Origin: Lysinibacter sp. HNR
Lineage (GTDB): Bacteria; Actinomycetota; Actinomycetes; Actinomycetales; Microbacteriaceae
Direction of reading: 5' to 3'
Length of the DNA: 64,000 nt
Assembly: GCF_029760935.1 (NCBI RefSeq)
Contig: NZ_CP121684.1
Coordinates: 124,001-188,000 of the forward strand
The position numbers were made by a program, and so were the translations under genes. The notes beneath the pieces were generated by a model. The model did not search any database and had not been told where the DNA came from. It saw only the letters and a program-made list of their open reading frames with translations. Positions 46,041-53,447 of the stretch are shown here, piece by piece (position 1 is the stretch's first letter; every line of letters begins with the position of its first letter).

Positions 46041-48116
46041 TTACGCCGTAAGCGTCCTTGGTTTGGGGATAGCGGAGACACCCAAGGAACGCTTCCGCGT
46101 AACCGCAAAGAGGGTGAGTAGGCAACCCACGATAAACCACCCGATGAGTCCCGCGAACGCTCCTCCCAGGCTGCCGGTTCCCTCGGAGATCGCCCGCATA
46201 CCGTCGATTGCGGTCAGCAGAGGGAGCACCGAGAGAATTTGGTCGTACACGGCGGGGACGGTAGAGACGATACCGGCGGCAAGCGCAAGAACCGTGATGA
46301 GCATTGAGATAAAGCGACCGAACCCACCAAACACCGCAACCAGTCCCTGATTGACCGTGCTAAAGGCAACGCCCGCAACCGCGGAGAGTGCGGCAAACGC
46401 AAACCATTCACCCAGGCTGAGGGCGAGTGCAAACTGCATGATGCCCGCAACGAGCACGCCCTGAAGCGCACCGATAACAATTCCGGGAAGCAGGCCGCGC
46501 GAGGTAAGAGCAAACACGGATTGCGCGGCGGTCATAGCGCGGCGCGGGGTCGCGCGCAGCAGCAGGAAGCTCACGAGGGCACCCACCCAGAGGGCCAGCG
46601 TGGCAAAGAAGGGAACCCCGGTGGCGTCAAAAAAGTTGGCGCTGGAGCCGCCGGTGCTGATGGGGGTTGCGACAACCGAGGTCAAGTTTGCCCGTTCGCT
46701 CTCGGTTGTGGTGGGGAGGCTGTCGGTGGCCTGGGTGAGTCCGGTTCCCAGGGAGGTGATCCCCTCGCTGAGAGAGGAGACTCCCGCGGTGAGGTCGGTG
46801 GCCCCCTCTGCCAACTGTGTGGCCCCGGACTGTGCGGAAGCCGCGCCCGCGACCAGCCCGTTTGCGCCGGCGGCTGCCTGGCCTGCACCGGTGGCGAGGC
46901 TGCCCGCCCCGGCCGTGAGGCCCGCTGCGCCCTGGGTGAGCTGCGCCGCGCCATCCGCCAGCTGGTGTGCGGCGGCTGCGGCCTGTCCCAGGCCGGAGGT
47001 GAGGGGAGCCATTTGGGCGGCCAGCCCGGGCTGGCCGGGTTGCCCGTTAACGTATCCATTGGTGTATCCCACCGAGGTGAGAAGCTGTGTGGCGGCACCC
47101 GATACGACACCCATTTGGTTCAGCGTCGCGTTGAGGGCGGCGTTAAGCGCGTCACAATCCGTGGTGCAGGTGTCGCGGAGTGCCGCGATCTGGTTTGCCA
47201 GGGTGCTGAGCTCGGTGTGTAGTGCCTGAGTTTGTGGACCGGCGGCGTTTGCCGTGATGCCCGAGAGGGTGTTCATCGCGTCCGGAAGAGGGGCTAGCTG
47301 AGCCGTGGTCTGGTCGAGACCCGCCGCAAACTCGTTGAGTCCCGAGGAGAGGGAGCCCGCCCCCGCTTGAAGCTGCGCGGCTCCGCCGCTGAGCGAGCGC
47401 GCCCCGGTGGCGAGGGAGGACACCCCGCCGCTGAGCTGTTGGGCGCCCGAGGTGAGCGTGCCGAGACCCGAGCCAAGATCAGCCCCACCGGACGCGAGCT
47501 GTGCGGCGCCGTCTGCCGCCTGGCTTGCCCCGTCGGCCAGAGTGGTGGCCCCGGCTCCGGCCTCACTCAGGTTGTCGCCGAGCGTGTTAAAACCCACGTA
47601 GAGATTGTCGAGGTAGGTTTCGGTGAGCTGCTGCCCGAGCACCCGGCCAGCCGTGGCCGTGACGGTTTGGGCGAGCGCGGTGTCTACCAGCTTGCTCTGC
47701 GGGGACGTGGCGATGTCGAGCGTTGCCTGTTCGGCGGAAGCGGCATCACCCGAGAACGAGGTGGCCGCCGCGGAGAAATTTTTGGGGATGGTGACCACAG
47801 TGGCGTAGCTGCCGTTGGCCAGGCCCTCCTCGGCATCTTTTGTGTCGGTGATCACCCAGCGAAAGTTTTGGTCGGCGTCGCCGTCGACCAACTCTCCCGC
47901 GAGCAGCCTACCCAGGGGCGTGAGCTGATCGCCCCGAGTGACAGGCTCGTCATTGTTTACTACGGCACCCGTCATCTGATTGAGGCGGTCGGCGGGATTC
48001 CAGAGGCCCCAGACGAGGGTGGCCCCCAGGAGGAGCGGTACCAACACCAGGCCGAGAAGCGACCAGGGTGAGAGCTTTTTGGAGGCGTGGGCGCGATCAA
48101 GAGAGAGACGTGACAT
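46041..48116 (-). CDS. YhgE/Pip-family membrane protein
   Basis: A 691-residue protein. One N-terminal helix (LLGLVLVPLLLGATLVWGLW) is followed by an extracellular region with the family start NPADRLNQMTGAVVNNDEP. A very long run of Ala/Gly/Ser repeats follows (about 190-480: GASQAADGAAQLASGGADLG and similar units of about seven residues, probably a helical stalk), then about six membrane helices. The family includes phage-infection protein Pip and ESX/type VII-related YhgE proteins. It starts two bases after the MMPL stop, so the two are one operon and probably one export complex (inference). Confidence 0.88.
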   Translation of the reverse strand: MSRLSLDRAHASKKLSPWSLLGLVLVPLLLGATLVWGLWNPADRLNQMTGAVVNNDEPVTRGDQLTPLGRLLAGELVDGDADQNFRWVITDTKDAEEGLANGSYATVVTIPKNFSAAATSFSGDAASAEQATLDIATSPQSKLVDTALAQTVTATAGRVLGQQLTETYLDNLYVGFNTLGDNLSEAGAGATTLADGASQAADGAAQLASGGADLGSGLGTLTSGAQQLSGGVSSLATGARSLSGGAAQLQAGAGSLSSGLNEFAAGLDQTTAQLAPLPDAMNTLSGITANAAGPQTQALHTELSTLANQIAALRDTCTTDCDALNAALNATLNQMGVVSGAATQLLTSVGYTNGYVNGQPGQPGLAAQMAPLTSGLGQAAAAAHQLADGAAQLTQGAAGLTAGAGSLATGAGQAAAGANGLVAGAASAQSGATQLAEGATDLTAGVSSLSEGITSLGTGLTQATDSLPTTTESERANLTSVVATPISTGGSSANFFDATGVPFFATLALWVGALVSFLLLRATPRRAMTAAQSVFALTSRGLLPGIVIGALQGVLVAGIMQFALALSLGEWFAFAALSAVAGVAFSTVNQGLVAVFGGFGRFISMLITVLALAAGIVSTVPAVYDQILSVLPLLTAIDGMRAISEGTGSLGGAFAGLIGWFIVGCLLTLFAVTRKRSLGVSAIPKPRTLTA

Positions 48117-48118
48117 GG

Positions 48119-51100
48119 TTAGAGAACCTTCTCCAGGGTGGGGGCTGCGGTGTGGGTATCGAGATTGAGAACGGTGGGACGCTGGGTCTCTTCTGTGGCG
48201 AGAGCATCCAGCGTTTTGAGAAGGGCGGAGCTGTCTGCGCAGGCAAAAACGTAGGCCAGTGACGTGCCGCGCGATCGGGCGTGGTCACGGGCGTGTTCAA
48301 GGGCGGAGTGCACAGCGTCTATTCCCGCGGCATCAATGAGCGAATCCGCTGCGTCAACAAACACAATGCTGGGTGAGTCCGAGAGTGCGGCTCGCAGGTC
48401 GAGTAGCGGGTTGGAGGAGTCCGCCGCCAACACCAGGCTCGTGCGCGAGCGCACCCGAACCCCGCGCTGCGGCAGCACACTACCCGCAACCTTGAGCTGC
48501 CCCATAAAGTGGGGGAGCCTTCCCGAGAGCGTGAGCAGTAGCGCCCGACGGGCCTCGGGGGTGCCTCCCGTGACCACGAGGGAACCGTTTTCGGCAACCG
48601 AGAGGTCGAGGTTATTAAAGAGGACGGGTGCCCCGATTGAGGTGGTGCCGGTGTCTCCCTGAGCATTGAGGCTGAGGTGGCTGGCGGTGATTGCCGCGGT
48701 GGAGTTTGCCGACGGCCAAGCCGCAAGTGCTAGCTCGTGCTGTACGCCCTCGCCCTCAATATCGAAGGAGGGCAGGAGCCGGTCGAGCCAGCGGGGAATC
48801 CACCAGGCGCGATCACCGAGCAGCGCCAGGACGGCGGGAACCAGGGTCATTCGCACGATAAACGCGTCAACAAAGACACCCACCGCGAGGCCCAGCGCGA
48901 TCGGTTTGAGCGAGGAGTCACCCTCGGGAACAAACGCGGCAAAAATCGCAAACATGATGACGGCCGCGGCCGTTACCACCCGGGCCGACCCCAGGAAACC
49001 CTTGTGGATCGCCTTTTGTGCGTCGCCGCCGTGGACGTATTCTTCGCGGATGCGGGACACCAGGAAAACTTCGTAGTCCATGGCCAGTCCAAAGAGAACT
49101 CCCATCAGGATGATGGGCATAAAGCTGATGACGGGCCCGGTGCTTGTCAGGTGCAGCGGTTCCGCAAACCAGCCCCACCCGAACACGGCGGAGACCACCC
49201 CGAAGGAGGCTCCCACCGAGAGGAGGTAGCCGAGCGTAGCCTTAATGGGCACCCAGATTGATCGGAACACCATGGTGAGCAGCACGAGGGATAGCCCAAC
49301 AACCAGGATGCCAAAGGGAAGCAGTGCCCCACCGAGGCGGTCGGAGATGTCGATGCCCACGGCGGTGAATCCCGTGACCGAAAGGTCGACCCCGTATTCG
49401 TCGAGGAAGTGGTCGTGCAGCGAGCGGATCTCCTGTACCAGGGCTTTTGTCTCCTCGGACTCGGGAGATCCCTCGGGCACCACCTGAACAATGCCGGTAT
49501 CGGCGGTTTGGTTGGGTGTGGCCAGGGGAACCGCGGCAACACCGTCGAGTTCGCGGAGCTCGTTGCCGATGTCTTGCATGAGGCCAACCGGGTCGGTGCT
49601 CGACACGATCGAGCCCGTCACGATGAGGGGGCCGTTAAATCCGGGGCCAAAGTTTTCGGAGAGGAGGTCGTAGGTGACGCGGGCCTGGTTGTCCTCGGGA
49701 AGGGTTCCGGCGTCGGGCAGCGCCAGTCGCAGGTCGAGAGCCGGAATGGTTGCCACCCCGAGGGCGGCGACCACGGCGAGGATTGTGACGAGCGGGAACC
49801 GGGTGACCGCGCGAACCCAGCCGCTAAAGAAGCCGCGCTTGGCGGGTTGCTCATGTGAGGGTGTGGTAGGGGTCGGGCTCTGAGTCGGATTGGTATGGGT
49901 AACTGCGGCGTCCTCGATTGATGAGGATGCTGTTGTGTGCTCGGATGCTGTGCGCGCGGTTGCTGCGGATGTTGCTCCGAATGCTTCTGTGCGTGCGGAT
50001 GCCGTTGCGCTCGCGGTTGTTACGGTGTCGGTTTGGATGCGGTTCCGTGTTCCGCCCGTGTCCGTGCCCGCACTCGCGGTTGCGATGTCGGGCGAGACCT
50101 CGGAACTGAGGGCGGCGGCCTCGTCCTCGATTGATCCCGCAGCGGCCGCGGCGCGGGCGGCGAGCGCCTTACGTTTCCTGCGGGGCAGGATCTTGAGCCC
50201 GGCAAAGCCGAGTAGGGCGGGAGTGAGGGTGATGGAGATGAGCACCGCGATGGCGACCGCCCCGGCGGCCGCCACACCCATCACGGTGAGGAAAGGGATG
50301 TTGGCGACCGCGAGTCCGAGCAGCGAAATGATCACGGTGAGCCCGGCAAAGATAACGGCGGAACCCGCGGTGGCCACGGCCTTTGCGGCGGACTCCTCCG
50401 GGGTAAGCCCGTCGATCAGTTGTTCTTGGTGCCGGGAGAGCACAAAGAGTGCATAGTCGATTCCCACCGCAAGACCCAGCATAAGCGCGAGCATCGGAGT
50501 GGTGGAGGAGACGGGACCAAATACTGTGGCGAGGAAGATGAGAGCCACCGAGACTGCTACCCCCAGAAGCGCGTTGAGCAGGGGCATTCCCGCCGCAACA
50601 AACGCCCCGAGCGTGAGCAGGAGCACAACCAGGGCAATGAGCACGCCCAGGAGTTCAACAATGCTGAGTGAGGGGAACGACTGCGAGAATATCTCGCCCC
50701 CCACGGAAACCTCAAAGCTGCTGGGTAGGTCGGCGCGGAGATCATCTCCGGCCTGGTTGAGGGCGTCCTTGGTGTCTTGGGTGATGTCGGGGAGGGATCC
50801 ATCGAGCTGAACCGTGATCACGGCCGCTCGCTGGTCGTCCGAGATGGTACCGCTGATGTTTTCATTAAATGGCGAGACGGCGGCGCTTACCTGGGTGATG
50901 TTGTCGATGCGCTCGATGGCATCTTTAACGCTACCTTCGACTGCGCCGTTATCAACTGTGCTGCCTTCGGGGGCAACAATCACAATCTGGGCGGAGGTGC
51001 CCGATACCTCGGGGAAGGTGTTTCGTAGCGAGGTGAGAGCTTCCTGTGACTCTGTGCCGGGGATGGAGAAGGTGTTGTCGGTTCCCTGGTTGAAGAAGAA

Positions 51101-51202
51101 GGCACCGCCACCAACCGCGGCAAGAACCGCTATCCAGAGAGCAACAACGAGGCGTCGGCTACGAAATGACCAACGGCCGAGGGAGTAAAGCAGCGATGAC
51201 AC
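48119..51202 (-). CDS. MMPL/RND transporter with a degenerate ABC-ATPase-like tail
   Basis: A 1027-residue transporter. It has the MMPL plan twice: one helix, a soluble domain, then five helices (TM clusters at about 190-345 and 610-800). The second cluster contains the family signature GLAMDYEVFLVSRIREEY. An Ala/Thr linker of about 80 residues joins the halves. Residues about 850-1027 are extra: APVLFNNLDLSVAENGSLVV, TGGTPEARRALLLTLSGRLP and SIVFVDAADSLIDAAGIDAV mimic the start, P-loop and Walker B of an ABC ATPase, but the P-loop Gly-Lys-Ser/Thr is missing. The GTG start follows AAGGAG. A TetR gene lies divergent. Confidence 0.87.
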   Translation of the reverse strand: MSSLLYSLGRWSFRSRRLVVALWIAVLAAVGGGAFFFNQGTDNTFSIPGTESQEALTSLRNTFPEVSGTSAQIVIVAPEGSTVDNGAVEGSVKDAIERIDNITQVSAAVSPFNENISGTISDDQRAAVITVQLDGSLPDITQDTKDALNQAGDDLRADLPSSFEVSVGGEIFSQSFPSLSIVELLGVLIALVVLLLTLGAFVAAGMPLLNALLGVAVSVALIFLATVFGPVSSTTPMLALMLGLAVGIDYALFVLSRHQEQLIDGLTPEESAAKAVATAGSAVIFAGLTVIISLLGLAVANIPFLTVMGVAAAGAVAIAVLISITLTPALLGFAGLKILPRRKRKALAARAAAAAGSIEDEAAALSSEVSPDIATASAGTDTGGTRNRIQTDTVTTASATASARTEAFGATSAATARTASEHTTASSSIEDAAVTHTNPTQSPTPTTPSHEQPAKRGFFSGWVRAVTRFPLVTILAVVAALGVATIPALDLRLALPDAGTLPEDNQARVTYDLLSENFGPGFNGPLIVTGSIVSSTDPVGLMQDIGNELRELDGVAAVPLATPNQTADTGIVQVVPEGSPESEETKALVQEIRSLHDHFLDEYGVDLSVTGFTAVGIDISDRLGGALLPFGILVVGLSLVLLTMVFRSIWVPIKATLGYLLSVGASFGVVSAVFGWGWFAEPLHLTSTGPVISFMPIILMGVLFGLAMDYEVFLVSRIREEYVHGGDAQKAIHKGFLGSARVVTAAAVIMFAIFAAFVPEGDSSLKPIALGLAVGVFVDAFIVRMTLVPAVLALLGDRAWWIPRWLDRLLPSFDIEGEGVQHELALAAWPSANSTAAITASHLSLNAQGDTGTTSIGAPVLFNNLDLSVAENGSLVVTGGTPEARRALLLTLSGRLPHFMGQLKVAGSVLPQRGVRVRSRTSLVLAADSSNPLLDLRAALSDSPSIVFVDAADSLIDAAGIDAVHSALEHARDHARSRGTSLAYVFACADSSALLKTLDALATEETQRPTVLNLDTHTAAPTLEKVL

Positions 51203-51279
51203 GCGGTCTCCTTGTAACTGGTGGGGGTGCGATGCGGAGATGGCTCCGCGCCGGATAATTTGGATACACTACTGAATCC

Positions 51280-51295
51280 GATACACAAGTGTATC
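51280..51295. promoter_or_regulatory. TetR operator palindrome
   Basis: GATACACAAGTGTATC is a perfect 7-2-7 palindrome midway between the MMPL gene and the TetR gene. A second imperfect half-palindrome (GGATACAC...ATCC, 51262-51279) abuts it. The TetR protein should bind here and repress both directions (inference). Confidence 0.7.
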
Positions 51296-51350
51296 CATAT
51301 GCGCTAGGCTGTTACAACACAGAACTTAAATTGACGGGAAGGTTTCAGGT

Positions 51351-52088
51351 ATGGAAGGGGTAAACCCTAGGGATACCACCCCCACCGCTGATCTTAGGGC
51401 TCGTACGGAGAGCGCGCGCCGCCAAAAAACACGCGATCGTCTTATCGATGCTGCCTTTGAAGAATTCGCAGAGAGGGGCATCTCCGCGGCGTCTGTCGAG
51501 AGTATTTCCGAGCGCGCTGGTTTCACTCGTGGTGCGTTTTACTCAAACTTCTCCAGCAAAGAAGAGCTTTTTTTCGCGCTGATGGAGAGAGAAAACACCA
51601 AAAAGATTGAGGCTCTCGACGCCGATATCGCGGCGGTTCTTCCCCAGCTGGCGGCAGACCCTCTTTCGCTCACCGAAGAGCTTGTGGCGCGTGTGGCGCA
51701 GCAGGCGCTTCAGGGACAGGTGTTTGATCGTCGCTGGTGCCTTGTGCAGGAAGAGTTTGCGCTACTCGCCCTGCGTAGCGAAGAGGTTGCGGCGGAGTAC
51801 CGGGTGTTTCGCGAGAAACTCTACGAGGGAATGGCTGAGGTCGTGCAGTATGCCCTCGCCACCGCGGGCCTCACCTTTAAGGGCGACCCGATCGACGTGA
51901 TCAAACTTTTGAGCGGAATGCACGAGTTTGCCATCAGGGGGGTGCTTCTCGACCCGGAGTCCGAGGAATCCATCGACCGTATGCTCAGCCTCCTACCGCA
52001 GATCATTCTGGGCTTGGTGAAACCCGTGGACGCGGGGTCGACGATTTCGGCGGGGTTGGCCGAGGGCGGTTTGGGGTCCAATCCGTAA
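51351..52088 (+). CDS. TetR/AcrR-family regulator of the MMPL operon
   Basis: A 245-residue regulator with a helix-turn-helix at about residues 25-75 (RLIDAAFEEFAERGISAASV, then GFTRGAFYSNFSSKEELF) and a helical ligand-binding domain. AAGG eight bases before the ATG supports the start. Divergence from the MMPL-YhgE operon and the palindrome in between make it the likely repressor of that exporter. The last 20 residues are disordered (GLAEGGLGSNP). Confidence 0.9.
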   Translation: MEGVNPRDTTPTADLRARTESARRQKTRDRLIDAAFEEFAERGISAASVESISERAGFTRGAFYSNFSSKEELFFALMERENTKKIEALDADIAAVLPQLAADPLSLTEELVARVAQQALQGQVFDRRWCLVQEEFALLALRSEEVAAEYRVFREKLYEGMAEVVQYALATAGLTFKGDPIDVIKLLSGMHEFAIRGVLLDPESEESIDRMLSLLPQIILGLVKPVDAGSTISAGLAEGGLGSNP

Positions 52089-52098
52089 AGCGACTGTT

Positions 52099-52115
52099 GG
52101 TTCACGGCGTGAACC
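52099..52115 (+). terminator. Short hairpin after the TetR gene
   Basis: GGTTCAC-GGC-GTGAACC, a perfect 7-bp stem with a three-base loop, ten bases after the stop. Confidence 0.55.
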
Positions 52116-52301
52116 GCTAAAATTATCGCCGCTATAGCCGTGGCAAGGTCGTGTGTTCGCGGCTTTTTGGAAGCTTGCCATACTTCATGAGGATAGCGTC
52201 AATCGATTTAAAAATAGTAAGGACGATGACAAGAGCTCCCTATTCGGCATCGCTAACAAATCTGCTCATTCGCCTCCGAGCGCCAATAATCTCGAGAAGC
52301 T

Positions 52302-52490
52302 ATGATGCAAACTATTTGTCCTTCTATCTTAGCCTCGGGTGGCCTCGCAACCATCCTGATGGGCGCGACTGAAGTTGTCGGGTTCTGCCGGCATTCCTAT
52401 TGCCGCTACTCCGGCTTGTCTCTATCGCAGGCGCACCTCGTCTGGCCCCGGAACGTACCAGAAGGCTCCGTAGAGGACTTCCCCAGCGCC
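52302..52490 (+). pseudogene. Relic of a third RiPP precursor and the start of its maturation gene
   Basis: The sequence from ATG at 52305 (ATGCAAACTATTTGTCCTTC) matches the start of the MQT-type precursor genes at 53204 and 58041. A frameshifted continuation encodes GIPIAATPACLY, which keeps the P-x-x-x-T-P motif (52396-52413). Then comes TCTGGCCCCGGAACGTACCAG, matching the maturation gene at about 53500 and encoding HLVWPRNVPEGSVEDF against HLVRPQNLQEGSLGDW. The whole is frameshifted and shortened. It shows that the cluster head existed a third time, just outside the present left arm. Confidence 0.7.
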
Positions 52491-52562
52491 TGTCGCCCGG
52501 GTTGACGGCCTACATATCTTCCCGGATTTTTCCGATGAAGCAGCAAGTTTCCACTCCCGGGG

Positions 52563-52982
52563 GTCACGACACAATAATCTATTTCTAAAAATACTATTTG
52601 CTAAATTGAGGCTTATATACTAATACTCAAAATTAAGGCTTATACACCATTTACATATTTAATATTACTCTTGTAAATTAACCAATAACGCTTTGAGCTC
52701 CGAATAAAGCACAGGGCTCCATAACTGTAAGGATGCAATTATGCTGGCAAAAATAATGAACTACGACACACGCAAATTCATGGTTTTGGGAACGCCCTCT
52801 CAATAATTTTCGATACTTCTCACAAATAACACCCTCTGTAAAACAGCAATAATTCTGCACGCTGTGTGCCGCCACAAGACACAACATGTCTAGATTCTTC
52901 ATCCGCAACCGATGTCTATACCCCTTATGTATTCACGACCCCCTCCCAACCCATGTCACATTAATCACGAAAGGATAATGGC
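52563..52982 (+). repeat. Left arm of an inverted repeat: control region of precursor pair A
   Basis: This region matches 58247-58690 in inverted orientation over about 400 bases. Identical blocks include ACTGTAAGGATGCAATTATG, CTGTAAAACAGCAAT, CCACAAGACACAACATGTCT and CCCCTTATGTATTCACGACC. The left 120 bases are AT-rich. No protein gene of normal size is present; one mini-frame is listed separately. The repeat probably carries the promoter of the precursor genes plus a long structured leader. The homology continues into the precursor genes on both sides. Confidence 0.75.
52741..52806 (+). CDS. Possible 21-residue leader peptide A
   Basis: The ribosome site and start (AAGGATGCAATTATG) are identical to those of the mini-frame in the right arm (58529), but the peptides differ (MLAKIMNYDTRKF... 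here). Conserved initiation with a changing body suggests either a translated leader or a small unknown peptide. It may also be non-coding. Confidence 0.3.
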   Translation: MLAKIMNYDTRKFMVLGTPSQ

Positions 52983-53156
52983 ATGACCTCCATATCCAGC
53001 ACCATTAACGCACGCGCTCACGCACCCCTGCGTGCCGACACTCTAGAGATCAATCGCGCCGCACCAGTCACGGCATCCCCCGTAATCGCCATCGCCGTAG
53101 CCTATGTCGGAGGAGCCTTGGCCGCCGGCCTAACTGTCGGCATGAACTATGGCTAA
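52983..53156 (+). CDS. Linaridin-like precursor peptide A1
   Basis: A 57-residue peptide, too small for most gene finders. AAGGA stands seven bases before ATG. The leader (MTSISSTINARAHAPLRADT) is followed by LEINRAAPVTASP and a hydrophobic Ala/Val/Gly-rich core. In cypemycin-type linaridins the motif P-x-x-x-T-P spans the cleavage site (PAM|ATP). Here it reads PVT|ASP, with Ser for Thr, predicting a 27-residue core that starts with Ala and ends GMNYG. Its partner in the right arm (58073-58246) has the same leader. The core has only two residues that could be dehydrated, fewer than typical linaridins. Confidence 0.72.
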   Translation: MTSISSTINARAHAPLRADTLEINRAAPVTASPVIAIAVAYVGGALAAGLTVGMNYG

Positions 53157-53203
53157 AACCCTTATCGCCACAATCAAATATCACAACAATCAAAGGACGT
53201 ATA

Positions 53204-53389
53204 ATGCAAACTGTTTATCTTTCCCCGTCAACTTCGGGTAGTTTCGCGGCTACGCCGATCCGTTCGACTGAGTTGCGCGTCTCGGTTAGTAGCCCTGTGA
53301 CTGCTACTCCGGCGGTTGTCGCAGCGGCTGCTGCGGTTGCCACGGTCTTCGCGACGTGTGTTTGGGCAGGAAAAGCTCTTGTCGGTTAA
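53204..53389 (+). CDS. Linaridin-like precursor peptide A2
   Basis: A 61-residue peptide with AAGGA six bases before ATG, 47 bases after A1. The leader MQTVYLSPSTSGSFAATPIR is unlike that of A1. The motif PVTATP (residues 31-36) fits P-x-x-x-T-P exactly and predicts a 28-residue core starting ATPAVV. The core is alanine/valine-rich with three Thr, one internal Cys (ATCVW) and a C-terminal KALVG. No C-terminal Cys is present, so no AviCys ring of the cypemycin kind is expected, which agrees with the absence of a CypD-like decarboxylase gene. Confidence 0.75.
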   Translation: MQTVYLSPSTSGSFAATPIRSTELRVSVSSPVTATPAVVAAAAAVATVFATCVWAGKALVG

Positions 53390-53394
53390 ATTCT

Positions 53395-53443
53395 TGAAGG
53401 GTGTCTTTGCGCCGGTCAACATCGGTCGTGAAGATACCCTTCG
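53395..53443 (+). promoter_or_regulatory. Hairpin between precursors and maturation genes (attenuator candidate)
   Basis: Two 17-base arms (TGAAGGGTGTCTTTGCG and CGTGAAGATACCCTTCG) pair throughout with four G-U wobbles around a 15-base loop, six bases after the A2 stop. The paralogue at 57799-57847 is fully Watson-Crick. The start codon of the next gene (53448) lies four bases beyond the stem, with no free Shine-Dalgarno. It may lower expression of the enzymes relative to the precursors. Confidence 0.65.
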
Positions 53444-53447
53444 CGCT

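Noticed and set aside
46521-47222. Long plus-strand frames opposite the YhgE/Pip gene (also 46600-47229 and 47367-48071)
   Set aside because: They are complements of the Ala/Gly/Ser repeat region, where GC-rich third positions remove stops from all frames.
52151-52372. 73-codon frame upstream of the RiPP cluster
   Set aside because: No ribosome site, and it overlaps the precursor relic at 52302-52490, which explains the sequence better.
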